A stretch of 64,000 nucleotides of DNA from Hufsiella arboris (GTDB lineage Bacteria; Bacteroidota; Bacteroidia; Sphingobacteriales; Sphingobacteriaceae), in contig NZ_WVHT01000013.1 of the NCBI RefSeq assembly GCF_009834875.1, forward strand, positions 1 to 64,000, written 5' to 3'. The first letter of the stretch is position 1; each line of letters starts with the position of its first letter. The notes under the pieces were generated by a model, which was not told where the DNA came from, made no database searches, and worked only from the letters and a program-made list of their open reading frames with translations. Shown piece after piece: positions 63,078-64,000 of this stretch. The position numbers were made by a program, and so were the translations under genes.

Positions 63078-64000
63078 ATGAGCGAAGAAAAGGAAAACAA
63101 ATCAAATTATTCAGCAGATAATATACAGGTTTTAGAAGGGTTAGAAGCAGTAAGGAAACGCCCTTCCATGTACATAGGTGATACTGGTTTCAAAGGTCTT
63201 CACCATTTGGTTTACGAGGTAGTTGATAACTCGATTGACGAAGCTTTGGCGGGTTATTGTACCGATATCAATGTAACTATTCATCCAAATAATTCTGTAA
63301 CGGTAGAAGATAATGGCCGGGGAATTCCAACCGGGATCAATACTAAGGAAAAGAAATCGGCATTAGAGATCGTAATGACGGTACTGCATGCCGGCGGTAA
63401 GTTCGACAAAGATACTTACAAGGTTTCCGGAGGCTTGCACGGTGTTGGTGTTTCCTGTGTTAACGCCTTGTCAACACACGTGAAAACCGTGGTATACCGT
63501 GAAGGAAAAATTTTCACCCAGGAATATGAACGCGGAAAACCTCTGTTTGAGGTGAAAGTTATCGGGGAATCTGATAAAACAGGTACCACCCAAACTTTCC
63601 TTCCGGATCCTGAAATTTTTCAGCTTACTACTGAATATAAATTTGACACGCTTGCCGCACGCTTACGCGAACTTGCTTTTTTAAATAAAGGAATTCGGTT
63701 ATCGCTAACAGACGAGCGTGAAAAAACAGAAAGTGGCTATTTATTTGAAGAGTTTTATTCTGAAGGCGGACTACGGGAGTTTGTTAAGTTTTTAGACGGA
63801 ACACGCGTCCCTTTAATTCCTGAACCAATTTACCTGGAAGGTGTTAAGAATGGTGTTCCTGTCGAGCTAGCACTTCAGTACAATGATACATTTTCTGAAA
63901 ATGTCCATTCGTACGTTAATAATATCAATACTCATGAAGGTGGTACACACGTTGCCGGCTTCAGAACAGGGTTGACACGTACATTGAAGAATTACGCCGA
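63078..64000 (+). CDS. gyrB: DNA gyrase subunit B, 5' part (continues past window)
   Basis: From ATG 63078 (MSEEKENKSNYSADNIQVLE) 307 codons lie in the window and the frame stays open to the edge. The GHKL ATPase motifs are clear: VLEGLEAVRKRPSMYIGDTG, EVVDNSIDEALAGYC (N-box), DNGRGIPTGI, and KVSGGLHGVGVSCVNALS. This is the ATP-binding half of GyrB, which drives negative supercoiling. ParE is an alternative, but GyrB fits the motif wording better. It is divergent from the OmpH-like gene. Confidence 0.93.
   Translation, partial: MSEEKENKSNYSADNIQVLEGLEAVRKRPSMYIGDTGFKGLHHLVYEVVDNSIDEALAGYCTDINVTIHPNNSVTVEDNGRGIPTGINTKEKKSALEIVMTVLHAGGKFDKDTYKVSGGLHGVGVSCVNALSTHVKTVVYREGKIFTQEYERGKPLFEVKVIGESDKTGTTQTFLPDPEIFQLTTEYKFDTLAARLRELAFLNKGIRLSLTDEREKTESGYLFEEFYSEGGLREFVKFLDGTRVPLIPEPIYLEGVKNGVPVELALQYNDTFSENVHSYVNNINTHEGGTHVAGFRTGLTRTLKNYA

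Overview
The window looks like chromosome from a Bacteroidota bacterium, most likely family Sphingobacteriaceae (Mucilaginibacter/Pedobacter-like). The evidence is TonB-dependent receptors with an N-terminal carboxypeptidase-regulatory-like domain, many lipoproteins, -7 promoter elements of the TAnnTTTG type (several with TTG about 21 nt upstream), almost no Shine-Dalgarno sequences except before rpsU, and the order rpsU-xer-hpf-tRNAs-tuf-tRNA-Trp-secE-nusG-rplKAJL-rpoBC. Genus is an inference from protein style only.

Layout. 0-9 kb: acyl-ACP desaturase, YhcC-type radical SAM protein, ammonium transporter plus porin, thioredoxin-like and RNase H-like proteins, an Mpo1-like protein and a Tat-exported phosphotriesterase-like hydrolase. 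9-18.6 kb: mostly minus-strand accessory genes (lipoproteins, cupin, DUF2200, class C beta-lactamase-like hydrolase, RibD-type reductase, a sensor-like membrane protein without an output domain, two alpha/beta hydrolases). 18.6-25 kb: a repeat-rich zone with a REP-associated tyrosine transposase (RAYT) and its REP ends, a 108-bp internally deleted derivative, a 12-unit array of exact 21-bp repeats, five tandem ~145-bp palindromic units and several perfect hairpins. 25-33 kb: a TonB receptor, a beta-helix-like lipoprotein and a second, Oar-like TonB receptor. Each is preceded by 11-bp-phased direct repeats resembling PHO boxes, placed at the same distance from a -7 element, which suggests one phosphate-starvation outer-membrane regulon. 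33-51.7 kb: the OlsF/Gls-like acyltransferase fusion, a ComEA-like protein and the translation/transcription core cluster. 51.7-64 kb: a frameshifted small pseudogene, DUF3467, a FadL-type porin with an SGNH hydrolase, then a minus-strand housekeeping run (miaA, cca, Sua5/YrdC, GT9, dapD), an S4 protein, DUF72, a deaminase, an OmpH-like lipoprotein, and the 5' part of gyrB running off the end.

The best candidates for new biology are the phased PHO-box-like promoters with their outer-membrane genes, the 21-bp array converging on an unrecognised CxxC protein gene, and the RAYT/REP family with its deletion derivative. Everything here was read by eye. No database search, folding or alignment was run, so family assignments rest on recognised motifs.
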